Shown: positions 27,785-36,216 of the stretch, piece by piece
Layout of the letters: each line of letters begins with the position of its first letter
Numbering within the stretch: position 1 is the stretch's first letter
From: Aquisphaera insulae
GTDB lineage: Bacteria; Planctomycetota; Planctomycetia; Isosphaerales; Isosphaeraceae
Direction of reading: 5' to 3'
Length of the DNA stretch: 64,000 nucleotides
Assembly (NCBI RefSeq): GCF_011064615.1
Contig: NZ_JAALJH010000053.1
Span: forward strand, 1-64,000
Notes under the pieces: model-generated
The model's database searches: none
What the model was told of the DNA's origin: nothing
The model's input: the letters and a program-made list of their open reading frames with translations, nothing else
Position numbers and translations under genes: made by a program

Positions 27785-29926
27785 TCACTCGAAGTCGTCG
27801 AGCGATCGGAACGCCTTCGGCTTGGTCGAGCGAGTCGGCTGCTGCCCTCGCGGCGACTCGTCCGGAGTGCGGGCGACTTGGGGAATGAGCTCGTCGATGG
27901 CCACGTCCCAGGTCACGTGACCGATGGCGATCACGGCCGTCTTCTTCCGGGGGTCGAGCTTCACGATCCGGCCGGGCCGGTCGTAGCCCAGCCTCGGGAC
28001 CACCACGCGATCCCCCGGCTGGAGCCGCGCGCGGGCGTCCGCGATCGACTCCTCACGCTGGGCCTCGCGCTGCAGGTCGGCCAGCCGCTGGGCCAGGGCC
28101 TCGCGAGATCTCTCGGCCTCCGCCTGGGCCGCGAGGGCGGACTGGCGAGCGTCCTCGGCCTCCTTGCGGAGCTTCTGGATCAGCTCCCATTCGGGGGCCG
28201 ACGAGGAGGCCCCCTGGTGCTTTTCCCGGTAGCCTTCCGCCCGGCGGACGATGTGTTCCGGCAGGCCCAATCGGCGGGCGATCCGCAGGGCATTCGACTG
28301 TCCCACGTCGCCGATGTGGACCCGGTAGCGGGGCTGGAGGGTCTCGACGTCGAACTCGACGGCCGCATTCTCGGCCCGGCCGTTCCCCATGGCGTACGAC
28401 TTCAGCTCGCCGATGTGAGTCGTCACGATCGCGTTGCAGCCGATGCTGTCGAGCTCGTCCAGGATCGCCCAGCCGAGCGCCGCGCCCTCGGCCGGATCGG
28501 TCCCGGCCCCCACCTCGTCGAGCAGGACGAGCGAGCGCTCCGTCGCCCCGGAAAGGACCTCAGAAATACGCCGGACGTGCGAGGAGAAGGTGGAGAGGGA
28601 CTGCTCCAGGCTCTGCTCGTCGCCTATGTCCGCGAGCACGGCATCGAAGACGGGCAACTGAGAGCCCTCCCCCGCGGGGACGTGCAGTCCGCTCTGGGCC
28701 ATCACGGCCAGCAATCCCACCGTCTTCAGGGCGACGGTCTTGCCGCCCGTGTTGGGACCCGTGACCACCAGCGTCCGGAAGCGAACGCCGAGGTGGATGT
28801 CGATCGGCACGACCGCACGAGGCGCGGGAATCGGTGCCGGGGCCGGAGCGACGATCACCGGATCCGACGGCGACGCGTCGCCGGAGGCCGCCGCGAGACG
28901 CTCCGGGGCGGAGGCGTCCGACGCGGGAATCGGATTCCCGTGCGGGGGTGTCGACGCGACGACATCGAGGGCGGGATCCTTGCGGAAGATCGCCTCGAGC
29001 AGGGGATGTCGCGCCTGGCGGAGGACCAATCTCCCCTCGGCATTCATGTCGGGGGGAAACATGGCGTAGTCGATGCTGTAGCGGGCGCGTGCCTGGATCA
29101 GGTCGACGTCGGCCATGATCCGGAGCGTATCGAGGAGCGAGTCCGCCACATGGGCCACCTGGGCGCTCAGCCACCGGAGGATCCGGCGGATCTCCTTGGC
29201 CTCGCGCGACCTCAGGTAGGAGAGCTGGGCCGACTGTTCGGAGATGGCGGCGGGCTCGATGTAGACCGTCTCATTCGTCGCGCTGGTCCGCTGGACGGAA
29301 CCCTGGACCTCGCCGCGGTGGTCCTTCGAGATCGGCAGCACGTAGTGGTGCCCGACCATCGTGAAGTTGGGATATCGGAGGATCCGCTTGATCTCCGGGG
29401 ACCTGAGCATCCGCCGGAGAGTCTCCTGGATCCGCTCCTCCGCCTGCCCGATCTCGCGACGGAGCGAGGAGAGTCGCCGGCTCGCGGTGTCGAGCACCTT
29501 GGCCCGGGTGTCGAGGCAGCCCTCGATGGTCGTCGCCACGGCCGAGAATTCGCCCACCCCGTGCCTCAGCCCGCCGAGCCGGGGGAACTGGTCGCCCACC
29601 CGGACGAGCCACTGGTCGAGATATCCGAGGGCCCGCAGGGTCTCGGCGACCTGGGCGAGGTCCTCGGGCTCGAGCATCGCCCCGACCTGGGCGCGTCGGA
29701 CGTGGGGGCGGATGTCGTGCAGTCCGCCCAGCGGGGGCGAGATCCGCGATCGGATCGCGTCGGCCATCTCGGTCGTGAGCGCGATCTGCTCGTGGATCCG
29801 CCCCGGATCGCTCGAAGGCGCCATGGCCTTCGCCGCCTCCTTGCCCAGGGAGCAGGCCGCTCGGGCCGCCACCAGCAGGCGGATCCGGTCGAACTCCAGG
29901 AGGTCGAGGGTATGGCTATCCATCAT
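27785..29926 (-). CDS. mutS2: MutS2-like ATPase lacking the Smr domain
   Basis: MutS2 is the MutS-family ATPase linked to suppression of recombination and, in some bacteria, rescue of collided ribosomes. The 713-residue protein has the N-terminal MutS2 core (HTLDLLEFDRIRLLVAARA), lever/clamp helices, Walker A (TGPNTGGKTVALKT, about residue 389), Walker B (LVLLDEVGAGTDPAEG) and the TTHIGELKSYA region, followed by a coiled coil (LRKEAEDARQSALAA) and a KOW-like beta segment (LQPGDRVVVPRLG). It ends about 35 residues later. The C-terminal Smr nuclease domain (about 80 residues, LDLHG motif) of typical MutS2 is absent. A Pro/Ala/Ser-rich insertion of about 50 residues precedes the ATPase. The stop is 12 bp from the end of convergent glgB. 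Confidence 0.9.
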   Translation of the reverse strand: MMDSHTLDLLEFDRIRLLVAARAACSLGKEAAKAMAPSSDPGRIHEQIALTTEMADAIRSRISPPLGGLHDIRPHVRRAQVGAMLEPEDLAQVAETLRALGYLDQWLVRVGDQFPRLGGLRHGVGEFSAVATTIEGCLDTRAKVLDTASRRLSSLRREIGQAEERIQETLRRMLRSPEIKRILRYPNFTMVGHHYVLPISKDHRGEVQGSVQRTSATNETVYIEPAAISEQSAQLSYLRSREAKEIRRILRWLSAQVAHVADSLLDTLRIMADVDLIQARARYSIDYAMFPPDMNAEGRLVLRQARHPLLEAIFRKDPALDVVASTPPHGNPIPASDASAPERLAAASGDASPSDPVIVAPAPAPIPAPRAVVPIDIHLGVRFRTLVVTGPNTGGKTVALKTVGLLAVMAQSGLHVPAGEGSQLPVFDAVLADIGDEQSLEQSLSTFSSHVRRISEVLSGATERSLVLLDEVGAGTDPAEGAALGWAILDELDSIGCNAIVTTHIGELKSYAMGNGRAENAAVEFDVETLQPRYRVHIGDVGQSNALRIARRLGLPEHIVRRAEGYREKHQGASSSAPEWELIQKLRKEAEDARQSALAAQAEAERSREALAQRLADLQREAQREESIADARARLQPGDRVVVPRLGYDRPGRIVKLDPRKKTAVIAIGHVTWDVAIDELIPQVARTPDESPRGQQPTRSTKPKAFRSLDDFE

Positions 29927-30125
29927 CGATCCGGCTTCGGAACCGGGGTGGAAGTTCAGTACAGAGGGCGGCGCCTCATTCGCGCGCGGTGCACCGTCAA
30001 GGGCGAGACACCTCGCGACCGCGGCCGGTTCGGTATCTTAGCAGGCGACGTCAAGGTCTGCCCATCCGCCACCGGCCCATCGCGACGGAGCGAGCGATGG
30101 TCGCTGACGCGGGAGGATGACTCGC

Positions 30126-30875
30126 TCAGGGTCGACGGAGCAGCTCCGGGATCGCCTTCGCCTCGGCCGGCGCGGGGGCGTCCTGCGGGACGCGCGTGTC
30201 GGGGGAGGCCGCCGCGGCGATCTGCGCCTTCAGCTCGGTCCGCCAGGGCCCCGGATCGGTCCCCATGTCCTTGCCGGTCAGCTTCCGCAGCGCGCCGAGC
30301 GCCGCCAGGCGGATGGCCGGATCGTCGTGCTCCATGCTGTCGACGAGCAGCTTGAAGATCCGCGGGTCGCTGGTCTTCAGCTCGGCGATCCCCTCGATCG
30401 CCGCGATCCGCGCGTCCTCGAGATTGTCGGTCGCCATCACCTGGGCCAGGACCGTGGCGTCGGCGGACTGCCCGACCTTGCCGAGGGCGCGGCAGGCCTC
30501 GATCTTGATCACGGCGTCGGGGCTGCTGACCGCCTTCACCAGCGTGTCGTGGGCCCGGGGATCGTGGAGCTCGCCGAGGGACCGGCAGATGACCGCGCGG
30601 GTCGCGATCGGCTCGCGCCCCTTCTCGAACTTGTCGATCAGCGTGCGGACGGCCTCCGCCTTCTGCTCGTCGCTGTCGTAGGCGTCCGACGAGCCGAGCT
30701 TGGAATAGGCGAGGTATCGGGCGTTCGGGTCCGGGTTGTTGCGGACGTGGCCGAGGAAGCTCGTGGCCGTGGTGCCGACGTACGTCTTGCAGCCCGCGGT
30801 GGCGAGGCAGGAAGCGAGCAAGAGGGGCCTGACCGAGCGGGCGATCGCCCCGAATCGACGTGCGTGATCTGGCAT
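30126..30875 (-). CDS. HEAT-repeat lipoprotein
   Basis: The 249-residue protein begins at the ATG at 30875. The frame is open further upstream but without homology. The N-terminus is basic and then hydrophobic (ARSVRPLLLASCLATAGC) and ends in a lipobox (LATAGC), so it is probably a lipoprotein anchored in the envelope. The body is four to five HEAT-like helical repeats (RAVICRSLGELHDPRAHDTL, IEACRALGKVGQSADATVL, IAAIEGIAELKTSDPRIF, RLAALGALRKLTG), which usually mediate protein contacts. The C-terminus is Ala/Pro-rich. No enzyme motif is present. It follows the H1-like gene on the same strand, separated by a strong hairpin, so it probably has its own promoter. Confidence 0.75.
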   Translation of the reverse strand: MPDHARRFGAIARSVRPLLLASCLATAGCKTYVGTTATSFLGHVRNNPDPNARYLAYSKLGSSDAYDSDEQKAEAVRTLIDKFEKGREPIATRAVICRSLGELHDPRAHDTLVKAVSSPDAVIKIEACRALGKVGQSADATVLAQVMATDNLEDARIAAIEGIAELKTSDPRIFKLLVDSMEHDDPAIRLAALGALRKLTGKDMGTDPGPWRTELKAQIAAAASPDTRVPQDAPAPAEAKAIPELLRRP

Positions 30876-31030
30876 GAGCAACGGCCCCGCTTCCTGACTG
30901 GGGAATCGTCGAGCGCCCGCCCGCCGCGTTCCTTCGCGGAGGCCGCGCGGAGTGGTTGCCGCGCGAGAGCATGAGGATCTTAGCGGCGGGAGTGGCTTCC
31001 GCCAAGGTCGAGTTGCCGCCCGCAATGAGC

Positions 31031-31066
31031 AAGGCCCGCGACAGTCGGGCGACTGTCCCGGGCCTT
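31031..31066 (-). terminator. Strong hairpin between the H1-like and HEAT lipoprotein genes
   Basis: Arms of 16 bases (31031-31046 and 31051-31066) pair fully except for one C-C mismatch, around a GGGC loop: AAGGCCCG.GACAGTC on one side and its complement on the other. It sits 72 bp past the stop of the H1-like gene on its strand and 155 bp before the lipoprotein start. No U-tract follows, so factor-independent termination is uncertain. Confidence 0.6.
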
Positions 31067-31138
31067 GATGTTCGCTCGCCACCAGCCCGCCCCCGATCCG
31101 GGGAGTGCCGGGGTCGCGTGACGACGCGACCGGATCGC

Positions 31139-31549
31139 TCAGGACGCCGAGGAGGGCTCGCTGGCCGGGGCCTTGGGCGTGGCGGACTTCGTGCCGAGCT
31201 TCGTGATGTGGTAGAAGAACTGCCCCTCGTGCTTCTTGCCCTTCTTGACCAGCTTCTTGGCCTGGAGTGCCGTCAGCGAGCGGGCGTTGGCCTTGGTCGA
31301 GAGGAGCCCCGCCTCGCCCTTGCTGCCGACCTCGCTCAGGAGGGTGACCTGGGCGTCGGTCAACTTGGGGGCGGCCTTCTTCGGTGCGGCCTTCTTCGGC
31401 GCGGCCTTCTTCACCGCGGCGGCCTTGGGGGCGGCCTTCTTCACCGCGGCGGCCTTGGGGGCGGCCTTCTTCGGTGCGGCCTTCTTGACGGTCGCCTTGG
31501 GCTTCTTCGGGGCGGCGGTCTTGGGTGCGGCCGACTTCTTGACAGCCAT
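31139..31549 (-). CDS. Histone H1-like Lys/Ala/Pro-rich DNA-binding protein
   Basis: The 136-residue protein begins at the ATG at 31549, preceded by AGGAGAG. Residues 1-70 are almost only Lys, Ala, Pro and Val in H1-tail-like repeats (KKAAPK, KAAAVKKAAP). Residues about 70-120 form a small folded region (LTDAQVTLLSEVG, SLTALQAKKLVKKGKK, QFFYHITKLG) that reads like a winged-helix or SWIB-like module. Proteins of this type (HctA-like, AlgP-like) bind and compact DNA. The tail contains a perfect 30-bp tandem repeat, so its length is likely to vary between strains. The upstream DNA is unusually AT-rich, a likely strong promoter region. Confidence 0.8.
   Translation of the reverse strand: MAVKKSAAPKTAAPKKPKATVKKAAPKKAAPKAAAVKKAAPKAAAVKKAAPKKAAPKKAAPKLTDAQVTLLSEVGSKGEAGLLSTKANARSLTALQAKKLVKKGKKHEGQFFYHITKLGTKSATPKAPASEPSSAS
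31401..31460. repeat. Perfect 30-bp tandem repeat in the H1-like tail
   Basis: Two identical adjacent 30-bp units (31401-31430 and 31431-31460) encode a 10-residue Lys/Ala/Pro unit. A third partial copy (about 12 bp) follows. The identity, including third codon positions, indicates recent slippage or unequal exchange. Confidence 0.95.
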
Positions 31550-32184
31550 CGCTCTCTCCTCGTTGCTAAACATGTTCGTCTGTCTTCGACCAACTCTGAT
31601 CGAGCGGTCCCTGCGCCAATTCATACCAGATCTTTGAATCAGTGGAAGAGGAAGATCGGGCAATTTCGAGGATTTTCTGCGTTTTTTTTGAGTTTCTGGC
31701 GAATGTTACGTGTCGCATTATCAAACGAAACACTGCAAGCGCGTTGTGAAATCCTGATAACCTTTTATGTTAGTCTGAAGTTTGATGTGCGTCTCGTCCC
31801 GTAAATTGCTGGGAATCCTCGCGATGACCACGCCGTCGCGCGAGCGTACTGCGAGGGCCGCGCGAGCGGCGCGCGCGGCGCGGTAGCGGCCCGCGCGAGT
31901 TCGGCCTTGTCGGCGCCTCGGATCCGAAGAAAATGACGACTCGCGGCATCGGCGCGAGCTGGCCGCAGTCGGCCAGCTCGCCGACGACGTCGCCGCGACG
32001 ACGCGCGCTTCTCGCGCGGGTCCGGTTCGCGCGACTCGCGGACCGCGATCGCCGGATCGGGGCGCGACCGCGCGAGCCGTTTCGGAGATCCACTCGATGG
32101 CCTTGATCATCGACGGAGCGTGAGCCATAATTACTGAACAAAAACCCAGATCGCCCGATCGCATGGGAGAAAGGACGAGGGTCG
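31550..32184. other. Intergenic region of aberrant composition between the H1-like gene and ruvA
   Basis: This is a 635-bp divergent gap with no recognised gene. By hand count 31681-31800 is about 42% GC, with an eight-T run, against a surrounding sequence near two-thirds GC. It then switches abruptly (about 31805-32110) to very CpG-rich DNA with many CGCG steps. Open frames exist on both strands (for example minus 31721-32164 and a 33-codon basic frame at 31785-31886), but none has a ribosome site together with a recognisable sequence. It should contain promoters for both flanking genes, and possibly an unrecognised RNA or a gene remnant. Confidence 0.6.
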
Positions 32185-32844
32185 TTGATCACGCACATCC
32201 GGGGGACGTTGCGGACGGTCGGAGAGGAGGCGCTCACGCTCGCGCTGGAGCCCGTCGAGATCGAGGTCCTGATCCCCGAGCACACCCGCAGGCAGGTGCA
32301 GGGGCGGATCGGCGAGATGATCGCGCTGCACACGATGTTCTACATCGAGGGGAACGCGATGGGGGGGCGGATGCTGCCCCGGCTCATCGGCTTCCTCTCG
32401 CCCCTGGACCGAGAGTTCTTCGACACCTTCTGCTCGGTGGACGGAGTCGGGGTGAGGAAGGCGCTGCGGGCCATGGTGCGGCCGGTCCGCGAGCTCGCCC
32501 GCGCGATCGAGGACCAGGACGTGAAGATGCTCGCCACCTTCCCCGGCATCGGCGAGGCGACCGCGGAGCGGATCGTCGCCAAGCTCCGGCGCAAGGTCGG
32601 CAAATTCGCCCTGATCGTCAATCAGGACGCGGCCGACGAGAAGCACGGCGTCGGCACCAACGGATCCCCGCCGACGGCGGAGCCGGACGTGATCCGCGAC
32701 ACCTACGAGACCTTGCTCTCGGTCGGCCACAATGAGAGCCAGGCCCGCCAGGTCCTCGACCGGGCGCTCGCCGCGGCGGGCAAGAAAAAGTTCAAGTCCG
32801 TGGCGGAGCTGATCGAAGCCATCTACCACCAGAGTCGGGATTGA
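32185..32844 (+). CDS. ruvA: Holliday junction branch-migration protein RuvA
   Basis: RuvA binds Holliday junctions and loads the RuvB motor. The 219-residue protein has the N-terminal OB fold (MITHIRGTL), the paired helix-hairpin-helix region (FCSVDGVGVRKALRAM and LATFPGIGEATAERIVAKL), and a C-terminal RuvB-contacting domain (TLLSVGHNESQARQVLDRAL). The TTG start at 32185 is supported by an AGGACGAGGG just upstream. ruvB follows 49 bp later; ruvC is not in the window. Confidence 0.95.
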   Translation: MITHIRGTLRTVGEEALTLALEPVEIEVLIPEHTRRQVQGRIGEMIALHTMFYIEGNAMGGRMLPRLIGFLSPLDREFFDTFCSVDGVGVRKALRAMVRPVRELARAIEDQDVKMLATFPGIGEATAERIVAKLRRKVGKFALIVNQDAADEKHGVGTNGSPPTAEPDVIRDTYETLLSVGHNESQARQVLDRALAAAGKKKFKSVAELIEAIYHQSRD

Positions 32845-32893
32845 GAGCACGGGCGTGCCCCTCGGCCGGACCACGACACGATTCGAGGCAAAC

Positions 32894-33997
32894 ATGAGAG
32901 AGCGCATCATCAAGGGGAATCCCGACGACGGCCCCGAACCGGTCGAGCCGGAGGCGACGGAGGGACTTTCGTCCCGCCAGCCACGCCCCCACGATCCCGT
33001 CGAGGACAAGCTCCGCCCCCAGCGGCTGGCGGAGGTGGTCGGCCAGCGCGCCGTGGCCGAGCGGCTGTCGATCGCCCTCCTGGCCGCCCGGATGCGCGGC
33101 GAGCCGCTGCCCCACATCCTCTTCGACGGGCCCCCGGGGCTGGGCAAGACGACCTTCGCCACCGTCCTCCACAACGAGCTCGGGGTCGAGCTGAGCATTA
33201 CGAGCGGCGCGGCGCTCGACAAGAAGATGGACGTGATGCCCTACCTCACGAACGCGGCCGAGGGCTCGATCCTCTTCATCGACGAGATCCACCGCCTGCC
33301 CCGCGCCGTCGAGGAGTTCATCTACCCGGTGATGGAGGACTTCCGGGTCGACGTGGTCCTGGGAGAGGGGATGTCCGCCAGGACGATCAACCTGCCGCTC
33401 AAGAAGTTCACCATCATCGGCGCGACCACGCGCAGCGGCATGCTCTCCGGGCCGCTCCGCGAGCGGTTCCACATGCACGAGCATCTCGAGTTTTACGATC
33501 GGGAAGACCTTGCCACCATCATCACGGTCAACGCCGAGAAGCTCCGGACCAAGATCTCGCTGGAGGCCGCCTGGGAACTCGCCGGCCGTTGCCGGGGGAC
33601 GCCCCGGATCGCGAACGCCCGCCTGCGATGGGTCCGCGATTTCGCCCTGGCGCGCGCCGACGGCGTCGTCACGCCGTCCATCGCCCGTGACGCCCTCGAC
33701 ATGCAGGAGATCGACGCCGAGGGCCTGGACAAGCAGGATCGCCGCTACCTCGACACCCTGATCCGCGTCTTCCACGGGGGACCGACCGGCGTCGAGGCGC
33801 TGGCCGCGACGATGAACGTCGCGGTCGACACGCTCCGCGACGAGGTCGAGCCCTATCTCCTTCGCCGCGAGTTCGTCGTCCGGACCCCCCGCGGCCGTCA
33901 GGCCTGCGCCCTCGCGTACCGCCACCTGGGCCTCTCGGAGCCGGAGCCCGAGCTGCCGATCTCAATCGTCGACATCCAGCGGAGGCTGTTCGACTAG
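32894..33997 (+). CDS. ruvB: Holliday junction branch-migration helicase RuvB
   Basis: RuvB is the AAA+ motor of the RuvAB complex. The ATG at 32894, with GAGG 6 bases upstream, gives 367 residues; the frame is open from 32855. It shows LRPQRLAEVVGQ, Walker A (DGPPGLGKTTFA), Walker B (LFIDEIHRLPRAVEE), sensor (IGATTRSGMLSGPLRERF) and the C-terminal winged helix (RTPRGRQACALAYRHL). Its last 36 bp overlap the end of the convergent threonylcarbamoyl-AMP synthase gene. Confidence 0.96.
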   Translation: MRERIIKGNPDDGPEPVEPEATEGLSSRQPRPHDPVEDKLRPQRLAEVVGQRAVAERLSIALLAARMRGEPLPHILFDGPPGLGKTTFATVLHNELGVELSITSGAALDKKMDVMPYLTNAAEGSILFIDEIHRLPRAVEEFIYPVMEDFRVDVVLGEGMSARTINLPLKKFTIIGATTRSGMLSGPLRERFHMHEHLEFYDREDLATIITVNAEKLRTKISLEAAWELAGRCRGTPRIANARLRWVRDFALARADGVVTPSIARDALDMQEIDAEGLDKQDRRYLDTLIRVFHGGPTGVEALAATMNVAVDTLRDEVEPYLLRREFVVRTPRGRQACALAYRHLGLSEPEPELPISIVDIQRRLFD

Positions 33998-35014
33998 CGG
34001 CCTGGTCGCGCGCAGGAGCCGATCGCGCACGGCCGCCCACTCGGCGACGGCGGGAGGCATGGCAACGAATATCGCACCGAGCCCTCGCGAGTCGAGCTCG
34101 CGAAGCGTCGCGTAGAGATCTCGCGCCGCCGCGATCGGATGGGAGAGGATGATCCGGGGGAGCGAGTCGGGCCACTGTTCGGCCCCGTGGCTCCCCAGGA
34201 TCAGGAGCGCACTTCGAGCTGTCCAACTCCTGGCGGGAATTCCGTCGCCCGGCTCGAGGCGGTATGCGGGAGTCCTCGGCGCATAATGGACCGGCAGCAT
34301 CCCCGGGCTCGCGGGCGAGTCCGAATGCGATCCTTCGCCGGCCTCCACAACCGGGACCTGTTCGAGGACGCTGCGAATCTCCGCCAGCCCGATCGGCCCG
34401 GGCCGGAGGATGACCGGAGTCGAGGACGTCAGGTCGAGGACCGTCGACTCGAGACCCAGCCTCGTCGGCCCGCTGTCCAGGATCAGCTCGACGCGTCCGT
34501 CGAGCTCCTCGAGGACGTGCTCGGCCCGGGTCGGCGAGATCCGGTTCGAGCGATTGGCGCTCGGAGCCGCGAGTGGAAGGCCGACGGCCGCGATGAGTGC
34601 CCGCGCCACGGCCGTGGCCGGAGATCGGATCGCCACGGTCGACCGACCGGCGGTGACCTCGTCCGGGATCCTCGCGGATCGCGGCAGGACCAGGGTCAGC
34701 GGACCCGGCCAGAACCGCGCGGCCAGGCGGTCGGCGGCGTCGGGCCAGCTCGCCGCGCACTCGCGAGCCCGCTCCACGCCGTCGACGTGGACGATCAGCG
34801 GATTGAACGAGGGCCGGCCCTTGGCCTCGAAGATCCGCCCCACGGCGGCCGGCTCGGTGGCGACGGCCCCGAGACCATAGACGGTCTCGGTGGCGAACGC
34901 CACGAGCCCGCCGAGCCGGAGGATCGCCGCGGCCTCGGCCACGATCTCCGGGTCGGGACGATCGGGATCGATGCGGATCATCCTCGTGTCAATCGAACGC
35001 CCTGGGACGGTCAA
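33962..35014 (-). CDS. Threonylcarbamoyl-AMP synthase, Sua5 type
   Basis: This YrdC/Sua5-family enzyme makes threonylcarbamoyl-AMP from threonine, bicarbonate and ATP for the t6A modification of tRNA. The 350-residue protein has a YrdC domain (about 15-215: GGLVAFATETVYGLGA, KGRPSFNPLIVHV, FWPGPLTLVL, PSANRSNRISPT) and a C-terminal Sua5 domain (about 240-350), joined by the SPGMLPVHYAPRTP linker characteristic of the Sua5 form. The TTG at 35014 (TTGA overlap with the upstream gene, GGAAGAAG before it) is favoured over the ATG at 34981, which has no correctly spaced ribosome site. Confidence 0.92.
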   Translation of the reverse strand: MTVPGRSIDTRMIRIDPDRPDPEIVAEAAAILRLGGLVAFATETVYGLGAVATEPAAVGRIFEAKGRPSFNPLIVHVDGVERARECAASWPDAADRLAARFWPGPLTLVLPRSARIPDEVTAGRSTVAIRSPATAVARALIAAVGLPLAAPSANRSNRISPTRAEHVLEELDGRVELILDSGPTRLGLESTVLDLTSSTPVILRPGPIGLAEIRSVLEQVPVVEAGEGSHSDSPASPGMLPVHYAPRTPAYRLEPGDGIPARSWTARSALLILGSHGAEQWPDSLPRIILSHPIAAARDLYATLRELDSRGLGAIFVAMPPAVAEWAAVRDRLLRATRPLVEQPPLDVDD

Positions 35015-36150
35015 TCGAGCTTCTTCCGGGCGGTGAGGTCCGGCGCGGCCTCGCCGCGAGCCTTGTAGTCTTTGCGGAGCGCCGCGTAGTCCTTGGTCCG
35101 GCGGTCGTAAAGTCGCTTGAGCGGCCTCGGCTCATGACGGGCGAGCGCGTAGGCGGTCAACAGCGGGAGGAAGATGGTGGAATCGGTGTAGCAGGTGACG
35201 CTGTCCGGCAGGGTGTCCGGATCGACCTTGCCCCAGGTCATGGCCTCGCTCGCGGTCGCGCCGGAGAGTCCACCCGTGTCGGGTCGAGCATCCGTGACCT
35301 GGAGGAAATAGTCGTGGCCGCTCTCCGCGAGCCCGAGGACCTCCTGGATCTGCGGCTCGGTCTGGAGGATGAAGTTCTTGGGGCTGCCTCCGCCCAGGAT
35401 GAGGACGCCCGACTTGCCGCCCCCCTTCTTGGCGTTGTAGACGATGGCCGCCGTCTCGTTGACGTCGCGCAGGGTGTCGATCTGGAGCTTGCCGCCCTGG
35501 AGGCTGAGCGCGGCGAGGTTCATGCCGATCGAGCTGTCGCCGGGGCTGGACGTGTAGACGGGGACCGCCGCCTCGTAGGCGGCGGCGAGCAGGCTATTGG
35601 CGGGACGCTTCAGGGTCTCGGCCCGGGCGTGGAGGTAGCGGCCGACCTCGTGATGGAACTCGGCCGTGCCCATGCTCCGCCCGAAGGCGGGATCCTTGAT
35701 GATCTCCCGATAGAAGGCGTCGGTGTCCAGGAGCGTGGTGTAATCGAAGACGATGTCGTAGATCCGGATGACGTCATTCTGCCGGAGGGCGAAGTCGTCC
35801 AGGTGCGGGCGGCTCTGGTGCAGCGGCAGGTCGAGCGCGTAGTGCGTGTCGTGGTAGAGGTTGGCCCCGGTCGAGACGATCCAGTCCACGAATCCCGCCT
35901 TGATGAGGGGGATCAGGCAGCTCATCCCGAGCCCCGCCGGCGTGAGGGCCCCGGAGACGGTCAGCCCGACCGTGCAGTCGGGCTCGAGCAGCTTGCGGGT
36001 GAAGACCTGGCAGATTTCGCGGAGCCGGCCGCCGTTGTAGCTGAGGAAGGTCTCCTCGATGAGGTCGGCCGCGGACTCCCGCCCCGTGACGGCGGGAGGC
36101 GCGATGCGATGCTTGCTGATCTTGTTGAGGTAGTTCTTCTTCTTGGCCAT
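35011..36150 (-). CDS. Deoxyhypusine synthase-family protein (possible homospermidine or polyamine synthase)
   Basis: The 379-residue protein belongs to the deoxyhypusine synthase family. Bacteria do not have an eIF5A substrate, and characterised bacterial members (SpeY-like) transfer an aminobutyl group from spermidine to make homospermidine. Visible family segments are the N-terminal basic MAKKKNYLNK, FLSYNGGRL, GLTVSGALTPAGLG, DWIVSTGANLYHD, SSPGDSSIGMN, the active-lysine region YNAKKGGGKSGVLILGGGSPKNF, and GATASEAMTWGKV. The gene downstream is sua5-type (TTGA overlap) and upstream on the same strand, 66 bp away, is a pyruvoyl-dependent arginine decarboxylase. The pairing points to polyamine synthesis. 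The exact acceptor (putrescine, agmatine or another amine) cannot be read from sequence. Confidence 0.85.
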   Translation of the reverse strand: MAKKKNYLNKISKHRIAPPAVTGRESAADLIEETFLSYNGGRLREICQVFTRKLLEPDCTVGLTVSGALTPAGLGMSCLIPLIKAGFVDWIVSTGANLYHDTHYALDLPLHQSRPHLDDFALRQNDVIRIYDIVFDYTTLLDTDAFYREIIKDPAFGRSMGTAEFHHEVGRYLHARAETLKRPANSLLAAAYEAAVPVYTSSPGDSSIGMNLAALSLQGGKLQIDTLRDVNETAAIVYNAKKGGGKSGVLILGGGSPKNFILQTEPQIQEVLGLAESGHDYFLQVTDARPDTGGLSGATASEAMTWGKVDPDTLPDSVTCYTDSTIFLPLLTAYALARHEPRPLKRLYDRRTKDYAALRKDYKARGEAAPDLTARKKLD

Positions 36151-36216
36151 GAATTCGCGCGCCGATGGGAACCGAGGGAGAGGAGGACCGAGAGGACGCG
36201 GAGCCGGGATCGCCGC

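Noticed and set aside
31785..31886. A 33-codon basic open frame (plus strand) in the odd-composition region
   Set aside because: No good ribosome site and an Arg/Ala tail that follows directly from CGCG-rich DNA; kept only as part of the intergenic note.
31721..32164. A 147-codon minus-strand frame upstream of ruvA
   Set aside because: No ribosome site before the ATG candidates and no family resemblance; the low-GC end reads like non-coding DNA. A decayed gene remains possible and is listed as a finding.
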